From assembly GCF_038502225.1 (NCBI RefSeq), contig NC_091353.1, positions 445,975 through 509,974 on the forward strand: 64,000 nucleotides of DNA, given 5' to 3'. Every line of letters starts with the position of its first letter. Within the stretch, counting starts at the first letter, position 1. This document shows, in pieces, positions 1 to 11,593 of the stretch. The stretch is from Cherax quadricarinatus. Lineage: Eukaryota > Arthropoda > Malacostraca > Decapoda > Parastacidae. A model generated the notes under the pieces. That model was not told the origin of the DNA. It saw only the letters and a list, made by a program, of their open reading frames with translations, and did no database searches. Made by a program: the position numbers and the translations under genes.

Positions 1-369
1 TACTGACTTTACAGAATCGTGTTTACTCTTCTGATTCACTAAGAATATTCGCTATAAAGTTGAAAAATTAAACAGGTATTTAAAAGATAGCAAATACTTC
101 TCAAGTAACTTTTAACTGTTCAGATTTGTTTTATCTAAAACCTACAAGAGTTACTATATAGTAAGAAATTTTGTAAATATTTATAATATTTTTGCAATGT
201 AGTGATCTACAGTGTTCTTTCATAGTATAATAACTTGTATGAGTTACGTCACTCTCACTATGGCGGTTTCCACCACAGCTGAACGTGAGAACAATCACCT
301 TGAACAAAAAGCTTTCAACCAATGAACAAGATTTTTCTTTTGTGATTTACATATCTGCGGGAACAACTT
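1..369. other. No recognisable feature
   Basis: AT-rich sequence. Both strands carry only short open frames without codon-like structure, and I recognise no domain, RNA or repeat unit here. It lies left of the tRNA-like foldback. Confidence 0.5.
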
Positions 370-672
370 GCTAAGTACCAACGAGAGCCAAGGAGTCGAG
401 CTCATGCTGCTTTGGCCAGCCTCATGGTGAGCGAAAGATAGGTGACGCTCTAGCCCATGGGACCAGACAATTCTCAAGAATGACGCATCCAGCCAAGCTC
501 GGAGGCATCCACACCACCGTATATTCTCAGATGACGGGTACATCTAGCTTGGCTGGATGCGCCATTCTTGAGAACTGTGTGATTCGTGGACTAGAGCTAC
601 ATCTGTCTTTCGCTCACCATGAGGCAGGCCAAAACAGCATGGGTTCGACTCCTTGGCTAGTCGCAGTGTTGA
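370..672. repeat. tRNA-like foldback repeat (inverted dimer)
   Basis: Two imperfect arms (about 370-506 and 546-670) are reverse complements around a loop of about 40 bases. The right arm read on + contains GGTTCGACTCC near 650, a good match to a tRNA B box (polymerase III internal promoter). The left arm holds the degraded counterpart, AGCTCGACTCC on the minus strand. The arms differ at many positions, so the copy is old. I see no target-site duplication. It may be a SINE inverted dimer; assignment to a named family is not possible from sequence alone. Confidence 0.55.
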
Positions 673-679
673 TACTGAG

Positions 680-762
680 CATTACCACACTACAGGATCC
701 CTTTGGAGCCACACCCCAGTTTTGGGCCGCAGCCCGAGAACTGGGGACGCTCAACCTCATGT
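680..762 (+). repeat. Dispersed repeat fragment (family shared with 54.2 kb)
   Basis: The stretch with GGATCC, GAGCCACACCCCAG and CCGAGAACTGGGGA matches the reverse complement of about 54,180-54,265, so the same family occurs twice in opposite orientations. No coding potential is visible. Confidence 0.55.
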
Positions 763-2210
763 TAAATGATCGATGAAATTATGGCTTGTAAGTTAAGAAA
801 ACATTTTTTAATGGATCTGAATTTTGTTTTTTAGACTTGGCTGATCTGGACCTTTCTGAGGATGGCATAATTTTTTCGGTGTCTTCTAGCAACTCTTGAA
901 GTGTGAACTTGACAGTCCAGTCTTGTAGACGCTCGTGTAGTTCTTTGTAGTACTGTACTGGGCAGCTGAGTAGAGCTCTAAACCTGACTAGCTTACATAG
1001 CCTGGACTGCTGAAATCGGCTTCGTCCTCGGATGTTCCTGTTGCTTAATCAGGTTGGCAGAGTTGATGTGAAATTGGTGGCTAGTCGGAGGCAGTGATAG
1101 TGGAGGCCGTAGGTGGCACATCAGTGGTGAGATTTATGGGAGTATCGTCGCTGGCCGGAGTTGGTTCCGTGTAAATACCGTGCTCCGGTGGAGGAATCAC
1201 ACCTGCAGGGGCTGCGAGGTTAATGTTCTTTGACTTAATCTTGAATATGTCTGCTGAGGGTGGAGAATCAGGAAGATAAGACTGGGCATGTTGTTGAGCC
1301 TGAAGAGTTCATTGATAGTGGAGTTGAAGGTTCCTGGAGTTGCCATATTCTGCATGTGCTCATACATCATGCAGTAGATCTTTGTTGGAGCACCGTCAGG
1401 TAGTAGAGAAAGTATATTGTTGGTGGAAGACGAAGGCAGCGCGGCCTTGAGAATTTTGGTGGTATCAGCTTTTAGTTTGGTGATGGCAACTTACGTAAGT
1501 GACCTTGTAGATGGTTTCTTTTGTTCTTCTTCTTGAGGATTTCTCTTCTCATAGCGCACTCGGCAGCAAGAGTGTGGTGGTCGCTCTTACAGTTTAGGTA
1601 TTTAGGTGGAGCGGTGATGAAGCAAGCCTTGAAGTCGTGTCCTTCAGAGCTACAGGCAGAGAAGATTTTTTGTCTTTATAGGGCAGTCCTTGGTGGTGTG
1701 CAAGTAAGACTAGCAGTTCCATCAATGCGTGATGTGTTGACATCTTCCGGCTTCGATGGGGCTTGGGTTGATGTAGAAGTAGAAGATGGCCATACCGTCA
1801 GCAAGACCTTGGGCAGCCATGTTTACGTCATAAAGGTGACGAAGCATTAGGGTTTTTGGAGATGTGATACACCGTAGCGCAGGGATTCTGATCTACCATT
1901 GAAGTCCTGAGTTCATCGATGGGTTGAGTAGTAATCAGCCTGTCAAGACATGACTTTGAATCCTCGTTTAGTAAGAGTGGATGTGGCAGTAGTAGTGATG
2001 AGTTTCTTGGAATGGTTATCGTTGTTTCAGACGACAATGAAGGCGTCATTTAGCGAGAGAATCTCAGTAAACTTGACCTGTAAGCTACTCCTGATGGCAT
2101 TTGCAAATTTGGTTGAGTCGTTTACTGTCCCATTGCTGGGTTTGATCTTCACATGATTGGAGTAGTTCATGGCAATATAAACACAAATGCAGTATAATGT
2201 GATCCTTTAT

Positions 2211-2249
2211 TGACTACGTTTCGCCCACACAGTGGGCTTTTTCAAGTCA
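2211..2249 (-). ncRNA. Hammerhead-like motif (inverted copy)
   Basis: Reverse complement of the motif at 2,273-2,311, in the left arm of the foldback. It has the same helices I and II, GAA and ACGU. Confidence 0.45.
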
Positions 2250-2272
2250 CAAACAGAACTGGGTTCTGTTTG

Positions 2273-2311
2273 TGACTTGAAAAAGCCCACTGTGTGGGCG
2301 AAACGTAGTCA
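2273..2311 (+). ncRNA. Hammerhead-ribozyme-like motif, PLE tail
   Basis: Helix I UGAC/GUCA (2,273-2,276 with 2,308-2,311). Seven-base core UUGAAAA (2,277-2,283). One extra A. Helix II GCCCAC/GUGGGC with loop UGU. GAA, palindromic ACGU as a short helix III, then A as the putative cleavage base. The core differs from the hammerhead consensus CUGAUGA at C3 (U) and G8 (A), which could preserve pairing. Self-cleavage is inference. Confidence 0.5.
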
Positions 2312-2484
2312 ATAAAGGATCACATTATACTGCATTTGTGTTTATATTGCCATTGTGTCGGTATTTTATACCATTTATTTCCACCGGAGTAGTTCATCTT
2401 GGTAGACCATAGATGAAAACAGTGAGCAGAGGTAAAGGTTCCCCTTCCCAACGAAGTTCGTAGGGAGACGGAGAGTGATCTTTT

Positions 2485-3110
2485 TTTTGTCTCTCTCAAC
2501 TGTGTTCCAAAGAGTACAGGTTAAGGGACTTCAGACGTTCCCAGTAATTGAGGTGTTTTATTGTACTAACACCTGCAACACCTGCAGTCAAGGTTCTCTG
2601 TATATTCTCCAGATCTGCAATTTCGCCTTCCTTAAAAGGGGCCCTTAGTGTACAGCAATATTCCAGCCTAGAGAGAACAAGAGATATGAAGAGAATCATC
2701 ATTGGCTTGATTTCCCTAGTATTGAAGGTTCGCATTATCCATCCTTCATTTTCCTAGCAGATGTAATAAAGAAATTGTTGTGATCTCTGAGGATGAGATT
2801 TTCTGACATCATCACTCCCAAGGTCCTCACATTAATAACTAACAAAAAAGGCACAATACCGTGACTGGAACGATACACAAATAACCCGCACATAAAAGAG
2901 AGAAGCTTACGACGAAGTTTCGGTCCGACTTGGACCATTGACAAAGTCACAGTGTGACTTTGTCAATGGTCCAAGTCGGACCGAAACGTCGTCGTAAGCT
3001 TCTCTCTTTTATGTGCGGGTTATTTGTGTATCTCCTCACATTAATTTTGCGTTCTATTGTGTACTTAGAATTTTACATTTTCAAAGTTTTCCAAAGCGTA
3101 CTAATTAAAA
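2485..3110 (-). pseudogene. CR1-like LINE reverse transcriptase, C-terminal relic
   Basis: Minus-strand translation gives YTIERKINVRTLGVMMSENL (across the 2,837-3,032 insertion), a thumb-type segment, then LSRLEYCCTLRAPFKEGEIA and HLNYWERLKSLNLYSLEHS (2,496-2,735). These match the conserved region after the catalytic domain of CR1-like LINE reverse transcriptases (RxLGV, SRLEYCxxLW, YWERLKxLxLYSLERRR). The fragment lacks the catalytic FADD box, is broken by a foldback insertion, and abuts the ORF1 relic near 2,480. Non-functional. Confidence 0.7.
2837..3032. mobile_element. PLE-type foldback insertion with 13-bp TSD
   Basis: A 196-bp insertion inside the CR1-like relic. TCCTCACATTAAT occurs at 2,824-2,836 and 3,033-3,045, and removing one copy plus the insertion rejoins the RT reading frame. 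The arms (2,872-2,950 and 2,954-3,032) are inverted copies of a tail with GTCGGACCGAAACGTCGTCG. The left end has an unpaired 35-bp extension (2,837-2,871). The same family recurs at 35,597-35,780. Confidence 0.75.
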
Positions 3111-3329
3111 CACGTACAAACGTTCGGACATATTGAAATACACACGCATACAGTCGGAAAAGAATTCGTATGCTCACACAAACATACGCACATGTATACA
3201 TATTTGTATTGCCTGCTGCACTGGAATTGCGTGACTACTCTGCTGTATTTCTTTTGCTTAGTTTGCGGTAGACTGGGCTGGGCTTGTGAATACATGGACA
3301 CCCGTCACCGACTGTGAACAACTTAATAC

Positions 3330-3381
3330 TTCTACGTTTTCTTCTTCTTCTTCTTCTTCTTCTTCTTCTTCTTCTTGTTCG

Positions 3382-3433
<52 letters not shown>

Positions 3434-3435
3434 AG
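3330..3435 (+). repeat. Compound microsatellite (TTC)n(TTG)n
   Basis: A run of CTT triplets followed by about 23 TTG triplets. Confidence 0.95.
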
Positions 3436-4125
3436 GTATTTCTGAAGGGGTAATCTAAGGTGAATGCCTAATTTTTTTCTTTATTTAATTAATTTCTTCC
3501 TCCAAACCCTCCTTGATAACTCGAGAACGGCTGATCCGATCGATTTCAACTATTGAACATTGCTTTTCTGTACAGATAAAAGGGTGCATGCATCTTGCAT
3601 GCTCTGTGGTAAATCTTGCATAGCCCATTCAAGGAATTTCGTTTCCGTGCAGTAACTCGAGAATGCCTCATCAGAATGTCTTCAAACCTCAAAAGTAGCT
3701 TGTCCGACTTAGAAGAGATTTGAAATTCTTCCTGGAATGTGCAGGTATTGGCTGACAAAATTAATCTCTGAAATGTCGTTGTGTTATTGCGCGTTGATAC
3801 CCGAAGCAAAATAACGGAGAGGATAGTGCCCAGTAAGTAGCCTAGGTTGAAGCAAATTTGGCAGTTTAATACCATTGTTAAAAAGTTGGAATCATTGTCT
3901 TTTGTGCAATAACGAATGAAAGCTTTTTCTGATCGGCTTAAAACTTTTACCGACGGTGACGTTTATGAGAAGAAAGTTTAGCTTCCAGGTTGACATGAGT
4001 AAGTTTTAATTTGACGGTTTAATTTAACAAATTTTTCTTTGCAGTATCTGGAGAATGCATGTTTTTATCCTCTTTAAACCCCAAATGTTGGTGTGTCTAA
4101 TTAAGAATTCACACATACACACATA
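3436..4125. other. No recognisable feature
   Basis: AT-rich sequence. A 109-codon minus frame (3,546-3,875) is open but resembles nothing I recognise. It may be an old repeat. Confidence 0.4.
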
Positions 4126-4129
4126 CGCA

Positions 4130-4275
4130 CATGTAGTGGAGGCAGGATCCATACATAGCTTTAAGAAAAGGTATGATAAAGGTCATGGAGAAGGAAGAGT
4201 GACCCAGTAGCGGCCAGTGAAGAGGCGGGGCCAGGAGCTGTGAATCGACCCCTGGAACCACAACTAGGTAAGTAC
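4130..4275 (+). pseudogene. LINE 3' end (CR1-like), relic
   Basis: The segment encodes the conserved LINE C-terminal stretch (GGRIHT-like, SFKKRYDKGHGE) and then the 3' UTR CCAGGAGCTGTGAATCGACC, ending in AACTAGGTAAGTAC and a CA-rich tract. The same 3' end recurs at 23,245, 26,268, 47,170 and 49,430. Confidence 0.65.
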
Positions 4276-4459
4276 AGACACACACCCAATCGTTTAATAC
4301 TGTAGAGACGATGGTGCATTGAGGGAGTTAAATAGAACCACTGTTACACTGGTGCCTGATTCCTGTTAGAGGCCAGAGTACTCGAGACTGCTTCTTAAGG
4401 CTGGTATTCAATTGGGAGGTTGAAATTAGCCCTGAGTTTACCACTATCACGAGTGTCAT

Positions 4460-4570
4460 AGTATCATGAACAACATCTAGCTTTGTTGTAAGGTGATGCG
4501 TACATTGTGCTGTCTCTGGAGGCGGTACAAGGTTCGTAGGGTCGAGTCCTGGCGTGCCGCAGTTTGGTAA
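4460..4570 (+). repeat. Possible tRNA-like SINE head
   Basis: GGTTCGTAGGGTCGAGTCC (about 4,529-4,547) resembles a B box, with TTGTAAGGTGATGCG a plausible distance upstream. It is weakly similar to the tRNA-like part of the 243-bp units. Low certainty. Confidence 0.3.
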
Positions 4571-4616
4571 GTGATTTAAAATCACTTGTTCGTGATATTA
4601 TATATTATATTATAAC

Positions 4617-4621
<5 letters not shown>

Positions 4622-4692
<71 letters not shown>
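4622..4692. repeat. (TA)n microsatellite
   Basis: About 35 TA dinucleotides. Confidence 0.95.
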
Positions 4693-4695
<3 letters not shown>

Positions 4696-4984
4696 AAACA
4701 CTGATCTCATGGAAACAAAACACGATTCTGTAACACAGCGTAGACTATTAACACTGATAGCTTGCAGCAGAGGTATTTGATCCTAGCAGGTTGGTAGTTT
4801 AAAAGTTATTCATCTCGCATACAGTTTCAGAGATTTGAACAATCAGGGCTTAGAGAGCATAGTACAAACACGATCTTCGCTGGAGTGAGCTAGACAGAGT
4901 ACAGTGCTACCATCACACTGCCCACCTGGCAGACCCACAGTGACCAAAGGCGCTCCAGGAGAGCTTAGCTATCATCTTGACATC
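4693..4984. other. Unique-looking flank of the 243-bp array
   Basis: It begins with AAACACTGATCTCATGG, which echoes the array unit, then holds sequence with no recognisable coding or RNA feature up to the inverted partial unit at 4,985. Confidence 0.4.
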
Positions 4985-7900
4985 AAGTTTGAACAATGCA
5001 AGGAATTCGCGAGAGCATGCGAAATATACACAAACACTGATCTCTGTCTGAAGGTTCGTAGGTTCGAGTCTCCTTCAGCCAGAGATCAGTGTTTGTGTAT
5101 ATTTCGCATGCTCTCGCGAATTCCTTGCATTGTTCAAATCTCTAGTAAGGCTGATGCATGCAGGGGATGAGATGAAAAGCTGTAAGCCTTCTCCCTGAAA
5201 GCTGGCTGCCTTGGATCAAACGTGTAGCTCTGCTACATGCCAAGGTATTGGTCCAGTGTGGGTAGATTGGTAAAGCACTGCGTACCTTGTCCTAAGGTTC
5301 GTAGGTTCGAGTCTCCTTCAGCCAGAGATCAGTGTTTGTGTATATTTCGCATGCTCTCGCGAATTCCTTGCATTGTTCAAATCTCTAGTAAGGCTGATGC
5401 ATGCAGGGGATGAGATGAAAAGCTGTAAGCCTTCTCCCTGAAAGCTCGCTGCCTTGGATCAAACGTGTAGCTCTGCTACATGCCAAGGTATTGGTCCAGT
5501 GTGGGTAGATTGGTAAAGCACTGCGTACCTTGTCCTAAGGTTCGTAGGTTCGAGTCTCCTTCAGCCAGAGATCAGTGTTTGTGTATATTTCGCATGCTCT
5601 CGCGAATTCCTTGCATTGTTCAAATCTCTAGTAAGGCTGATGCATGCAGGGGATGAGATGAAAAGCTGTAAGCCTTCTCCCTGAAAGCTGGCTGCCTTGG
5701 ATCAAACGTGTAGCTCTGCTACATGCCAAGGTATTGGTCCAGTGTGGGTAGATTGGTAAAGCACTGCGTACCTTGTCCTAAGGTTCGTAGGTTCGAGTCT
5801 CCTTCAGCCAGAGATCAGTGTTTGTGTATATTTCGCATGCTCTCGCGAATTCCTTGCATTGTTCAAATCTCTAGTAAGGCTGATGCATGCAGGGGATGAG
5901 ATGAAAAGCTGTAAGCCTTCTCCCTGAAAGCTGGCTGCCTTGGATCAAACGTGTAGCTCTGCTACATGCCAAGGTATTGGTCCAGTGTGGGTAGATTGGT
6001 AAAGCACTGCGTACCTTGTCCTAAGGTTCGTAGGTTCGAGTCTCCTTCAGCCAGAGATCAGTGTTTGTGTATATTTCGCATGCTCTCGCGAATTCCTTGC
6101 ATTGTTCAAATCTCTAGTAAGGCTGATGCATGCAGGGGATGAGATGAAAAGCTGTAAGCCTTCTCCCTGAAAGCTGGCTGCCTTGGATCAAACGTGTAGC
6201 TCTGCTACATGCCAAGGTATTGGTCCAGTGTGGGTAGATTGGTAAAGCACTGCGTACCTTGTCCTAAGGTTCGTAGGTTCGAGTCTCCTTCAGCCAGAGA
6301 TCAGTGTTTGTGTATATTTCGCATGCTCTCGCGAATTCCTTGCATTGTTCAAATCTCTAGTAAGGCTGATGCATGCAGGGGATGAGATGAAAAGCTGTAA
6401 GCCTTCTCCCTGAAAGCTGGCTGCCTTAGATCAAACGTGTAGCTCTGCTACATGCCAAGGTATTGGTCCAGTGTGGGTAGATTGGTAAAGCACTGCGTAC
6501 CTTGTCCTAAGGTTCGTAGGTTCGAGTCTCCTTCAGCCAGAGATCAGTGTTTGTGTATATTTCGCATGCTCTCGCGAATTCCTTGCATTGTTCAAATCTC
6601 TAGTAAGGCTGATGCATGCAGGGGATGAGATGAAAAGCTGTAAGCCTTCTCCCTGAAAGCTGGCTGCCTTGGATCAAACGTGTAGCTCTGCTACATGCCA
6701 AGGTATTGGTCCAGTGTGGGTAGATTGGTAAAGCACTGCGTACCTTGTCCTAAGGTTCGTAGGTTCGAGTCTCCTTCAGCCAGAGATCAGTGTTTGTGTA
6801 TATTTCGCATGCTCTCGCGAATTCCTTGCATTGTTCAAATCTCTAGTAAGGCTGATGCATGCAGGGGATGAGATGAAAAGCTGTAAGCCTTCTCCCTGAA
6901 AGCTGGCTGCCTTGGATCAAACGTGTAGCTCTGCTACATGCCAAGGTATTGGTCCAGTGTGGGTAGATTGGTAAAGCACTGCGTACCTTGTCCTAAGGTT
7001 CGTAGGTTCGAGTCTCCTTCAGGCAGAGATCAGTGTTTGTGTATATTTCGCATGCTCTCGCGAATTCCTTGCATTGTTCAAATCTCTAGTAAGGCTGATG
7101 CATGCAGGGGATGAGATGAAAAGCTGTAAGCCTTCTCCCTGAAAGCTGGCTGCCTTGGATCAAACGTGTAGCTCTGCTACATGCCAAGGTATTGGTCCAG
7201 TGTGGGTAGATTGGTAAAGCACTGCGTACCTTGTCCTAAGGTTCGTAGGTTCGAGTCTCCTTCAGCCAGAGATCAGTGTTTGTGTATATTTCGCATGCTC
7301 TCGCGAATTCCTTGCATTGTTCAAATCTCTAGTAAGGCTGATGCATGCAGGGGATGAGATGAAAAGCTGTAAGCCTTCTCCCTGAAAGCTGGCTGCCTTG
7401 GATCAAACGTGTAGCTCTGCTACATGCCAAGGTATTGGTCCAGTGTGGGTAGATTGGTAAAGCACTGCGTACCTTGTCCTAAGGTTCGTAGGTTCGAGTC
7501 TCCTTCAGCCAGAGATCAGTGTTTGTGTATATTTCGCATGCTCTCGCGAATTCCTTGCATTGTTCAAATCTCTAGTAAGGCTGATGCATGCAGGGGATGA
7601 GATGAAAAGCTGTAAGCCTTCTCCCTGAAAGCTGGCTGCCTTGGATCAAACGTGTAGCTCTGCTACATGCCAAGGTATTGGTCCAGTGTGGGTAGATTGG
7701 TAAAGCACTGCGTACCTTGTCCTAAGGTTCGTAGGTTCGAGTCTCCTTCAGCCAGAGATCAGTGTTTGTGTATATTTCGCATGCTCTCGCGAATTCCTTG
7801 CATTGTTCAAATCTCTAGTAAGGCTGATGCATGCAGGGGATGAGATGAAAAGCTGTAAGCCTTCTCCCTGAAAGCTGGCTGCCTTGGATCAAACGTGTAG

Positions 7901-8041
7901 CTCTGCTACATGCCAAGGTATTGGTCCAGTGTGGGTAGATTGGTAAAGCACTGCGTACCTTGTCCTAAGGTTCGTAGGTTCGAGTCTCCTTCAGCCAGAG
8001 ATCAGTGTTTGTGTATATTTCGCATGCTCTCGCGAATTCCT

Positions 8042-8045
<4 letters not shown>
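4985..8045 (+). repeat. 243-bp tandem array with tRNA-like promoter
   Basis: About 12.3 head-to-tail units of 243 bp start at 5,051 and repeat at 5,294, 5,537, 5,780 and so on to 7,967; the last is cut at 8,045. Units are almost identical; single-base variants appear near 5,448, 6,428 and 7,023. Each unit contains GGTAGATTGGTAAAGC (A-box-like) and, about 35 bp on, GGTTCGAGTC (B box), the spacing of a tRNA-type polymerase III promoter. The left end is folded back: 4,985-5,048 is the inverted copy of 5,081-5,142. A lone unit lies at 34,513-34,780. It behaves like a tRNA-derived SINE turned satellite. Confidence 0.85.

Positions 8046-8101
<56 letters not shown>
8046..8101. repeat. (AT)n microsatellite
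   Basis: It directly joins the truncated last unit of the 243-bp array to the poly-A end of the minus-strand LINE. Confidence 0.95.
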
Positions 8102-8106
<5 letters not shown>

Positions 8107-11100
8107 TTTTTTTTTTTTTTTTATTATCACACCGGCCGATTCCCACCAAGGCAGGGTGGCCCGAAAAAGAAAAACTTTCACCATCATTCACTCCATCACT
8201 GTCTTGCCAGAAGGGTGCTTTACACTACAGTTTTTAAACTGCAACATTAACACCCCTCCTTCAGAGTGCAGGCACTGTACTTCCCATCTCCAGGACTCAA
8301 GTCCGGCCTGCCGGTTTCCCTGAATCCCTTCATAAATGTTACTTTGCTCACACTCCAACAGCACGTCAAGTATTAAAAACCATTTGTCTCCATTCACTCC
8401 TATCAAACACGCTCACGCATGCCTGCTGGAAGTCCAAGCCCCTCGCACACAAAACCTCCTTTACCCCCTCCCTCCAACCCTTCCTAGGCCGACCCCTACC
8501 CCGCCTTCCTTCCACTACAGACTGATACACTCTTGAAGTCATTCTGTTTCGCTCCATTCTCTCTACATGTCCGAACCACCTCAACAACCCTTCCTCAGCC
8601 CTCTGGACAACAGTTTTCCTAATCCCGCACCTCCTCCTAACTTCCAAACTACGAATTCTCTGCATTATATTCACACCACACATTGCCCTCAGACATGACA
8701 TCTCCACTGCCTCCAGCCTTCTCCTCGCTGCAACATTCATCACCCACGCTTCACACCCATATAAGAGCGTTGGTAAAACTATACTCTCATACATTCCTCT
8801 CTTTGCCTCCAAGGACAAAGTTCTTTGTTTCCACAGACTCCTAAGTGCACCACTCACTCTTTTTCCCTCATCAATTCTATGATTCACCTCATCTTTCATA
8901 GACCCATCCGCTGACACGTCCACTCCCAAATATCTGAATACGTTCACCTCCTCCATACTCTCTCCCTCCAATCTGATATTCAATCTTTCATCACCTAATC
9001 TTTTTGTTATCCTCATAACCTTACTCTTTCCTGTATTCACCTTTAATTTTCTTCTTTTGCACACCCTACCAAATTCATCCACCAATCTCTGCAACTTCTC
9101 TTCAGAATCTCCCAAGAGCACAGTGTCATCAGCAAAGAGCAGCTGTGACAACTCCCACTTTGTGTGTGATTCTTTATCTTTTAACTCCACGCCTCTTGCC
9201 AAAACCCTCGCATTTACTTCTCTTACAACCACATCTATAAATATATTAAACAACCACGGTGACATCACACATCCTTGTCTAAGGCCTACTTTTACTGGGA
9301 AAAAATTTCCCTCTTTCCTACATACTCTAACTTGAGCCTCACTATCCTCGTAAAAACTCTTCACTGCTTTCAGTAACCTACCTCCTACACCATACACTTG
9401 CAACATCTGCCACATTGCCCCCCTATCCACCCTGTCATACGCCTTTTCCAAATCCATAAATGCCACAAAGACCTCTTTAGCCTTATCTAAATACTGTTCA
9501 CTTATATGTTTCACTGTAAACACCTGGTCCACACACCCCCTACCTTTCCTAAAGCCTCCTTGTTCATCTGCTATCCTATTCTCCGTCTTACTCTTAATTC
9601 TTTCAATTATAACTCTACCATACACTTTACCAGGTACACTCAACAGACTTATCCCCCTATAATTTTTGCACTCTCTTTTATCCCCTTTGCCTTTATACAA
9701 AGGAACTATGCATGCTCTCTGCCAATCCCTAGGTACCTTACCCTCTTCCATACATTTATTAAATAATTGCACCAACCACTCCAAAACTATATCCCCACCT
9801 GCTTTTAACATTTCTATCTTTATCCCATCAATCCCGGCTGCCTTACCCCCTTTCATTTTACCTACTGCCTCACGAACTTCCCCCACACTCACAACTGGCT
9901 CTTCCTCACTCCTACAAGATGTTATTCGTCCTTGCCCTATACACGAAATCACAGCTTCCCTATCTTCATCAACATTTAACAATTCCTCAAAATATTCCTT
10001 CCATCTTCCCAATACCTCTAACTCTCCATTTAATAACTCTCCTCTCCTATTTTTAACTGACAAATCCATTTGTTCTCTAGGCTTTCTTAACTTGTTAATC
10101 TCACTCCAAAACTTTTTCTTATTTTCAACAAAATTTGTTGATAACATCTCACCCACTCTCTCATTTGCTCTCTTTTTACATTGCTTCACCACTCTCTTAA
10201 CTTCTCTCTTTTTCTCCATATACTCTTCCCTCCTTGCATCACTTCTACTTTGTAAAAACTTCTCATATGCTAACTTTTTCTCCCTTACTACTCTCTTTAC
10301 ATCATCATTCCACCAATCGCTCCTCTTCCCTCCTGCACCCACTTTCCTGTAACCACAAACTTCTGCTGAACACTCTAACACTACATTTTTAAACCTACCC
10401 CATACCTCTTCGACCCCATTGCCTATGCTCTCATTAGCCCATCTATCCTCCAATAGCTGTTTATATCTTACCCTAACTGCCTCCTCTTTTAGTTTATAAA
10501 CCTTCACCTCTCTCTTCCCTGATGCTTCTATTCTCCTTGTATCCCATCTACCTTTTACTCTCAGTGTAGCTACAACTAGAAAGTGATCTGATATATCTGT
10601 GGCCCCTCTATAAACATGTACATCCTGAAGTCTACTCAACAGTCTTTTATCTACCAATACATAATCCAACAAACTACTGTCATTTCGCCCTACATCATAT
10701 CGTGTATACTTATTTATCCTCTTTTTCTTAAAATATGTATTACCTATAACTAAACCCCTTTCTATACAAAGTTCAATCAAAGGGCTCCCATTATCATTTA
10801 CACCTGGCACCCCAAACTTACCTACCACACCCTCTCTAAAAGTTTCTCCTACTTTAGCATTCAAGTCCCCTACCACAATTACTCTCTCACTTGGTTCAAA
10901 GGCTCCTATACATTCACTTAACATCTCCCAAAATCTCTCTCTCTCCTCTGCATTCCTCTCTTCTCCAGGTGCATACACGCTTATTATGACCCACTTCTCG
11001 CATCCAACCTTTACTTTAATCCACATAATTCTTGAATTTACACATTCATATTCTCTTTTCTCCTTCCATAACTGATCATTTAACATTACTGCTACCCCTT

Positions 11101-11593
11101 CCTTTGCTCTAACTCTCTCAGATACTCCAGATTTAATCCCATTTATTTCCCCCCACTGAAACTCTCCTACCCCCTTCAGCTTTGTTTCGCTTAGGGCCAG
11201 GACATCCAACTTCTTTTCATTCATAACATCAGCAATCATCTGTTTCTTGTCATCCGCACTACATCCACGCACATTTAAGCAACCCAGTTTTATAAAGTTT
11301 TTCTTCTTCTCTTTTTTAGTAATTGTATACAGGAGAAGGGGTTACTAGCCCATTGCTCCCGGCATTTTAGTCGCCTCATACGACACGCATGGCTTACGGA
11401 GGAAAGATTCTTTTCCACTTCCCCATGGACAATAGAAGAAATAAAAAAGAACAAGAGCTATTTAGAAAAAAGAGAAAAACCTAGATGTATGTATATATAT
11501 ATATGCATGTGCGTGTCTGTGAAGTGTAACCAAAGTGTAAGTAGGAGTAGCAAGATATCCCTGTTATCTTAGCGTGTTTATGAGACAGAAAAA

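Larger units (their letters stand above)
2171..2385. mobile_element. PLE-type foldback insertion with 12-bp TSD
   Basis: A 215-bp insertion splits the LINE ORF1 relic. GGAGTAGTTCAT occurs on both sides (2,159-2,170 and 2,386-2,397), a target-site duplication. Inside, arms 2,171-2,258 and 2,264-2,351 are near-perfect inverted copies of a tail containing GTGTGGGCGAAACGTAGTC and AATAAAGG. Only the right side carries an unpaired 34-bp extension (2,352-2,385), including GTCGGTATTTTATACCATTT. This matches the inverted-tail plus 34-bp extension arrangement I recall for Penelope elements. There is no coding capacity. Confidence 0.75.
770..2480 (-). pseudogene. LINE ORF1 (gag-like, zinc-knuckle) relic
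   Basis: Reading the minus strand from about 2480 down gives a broken open frame with typical retrotransposon ORF1 content. An N-terminal part (KMNYSNHVKIKP near 2,140-2,410) leads to a segment ending in DGMAIFYFYINPSPIEAG (about 1,750-1,810). A zinc-knuckle-like cysteine/histidine cluster follows (ACSSEGHDFKAC, then YLNCKSDHHTLAAEC, about 1,550-1,680). A basic C terminus (RSRFQQSRLCKLVRFRALLS, then a Glu/Leu-rich helix) ends near 790. Such proteins bind RNA and package the element transcript. Several stops and frameshifts make it non-functional. It is interrupted by the foldback insertion at 2,171-2,385, which duplicated 12 bp of it. Clade uncertain (CR1/Jockey-like). Confidence 0.7.

Noticed and set aside
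5100..7900. CTGATG within the 243-bp unit as a hammerhead core
   Set aside because: No helix II followed by GAA can be drawn at the required distance; only the CTGATG string is shared.
4985..8045. Regular repeats considered as a CRISPR array
   Set aside because: Contiguous 243-bp units without spacers in a eukaryotic repeat context, with a tRNA-like promoter; not CRISPR.
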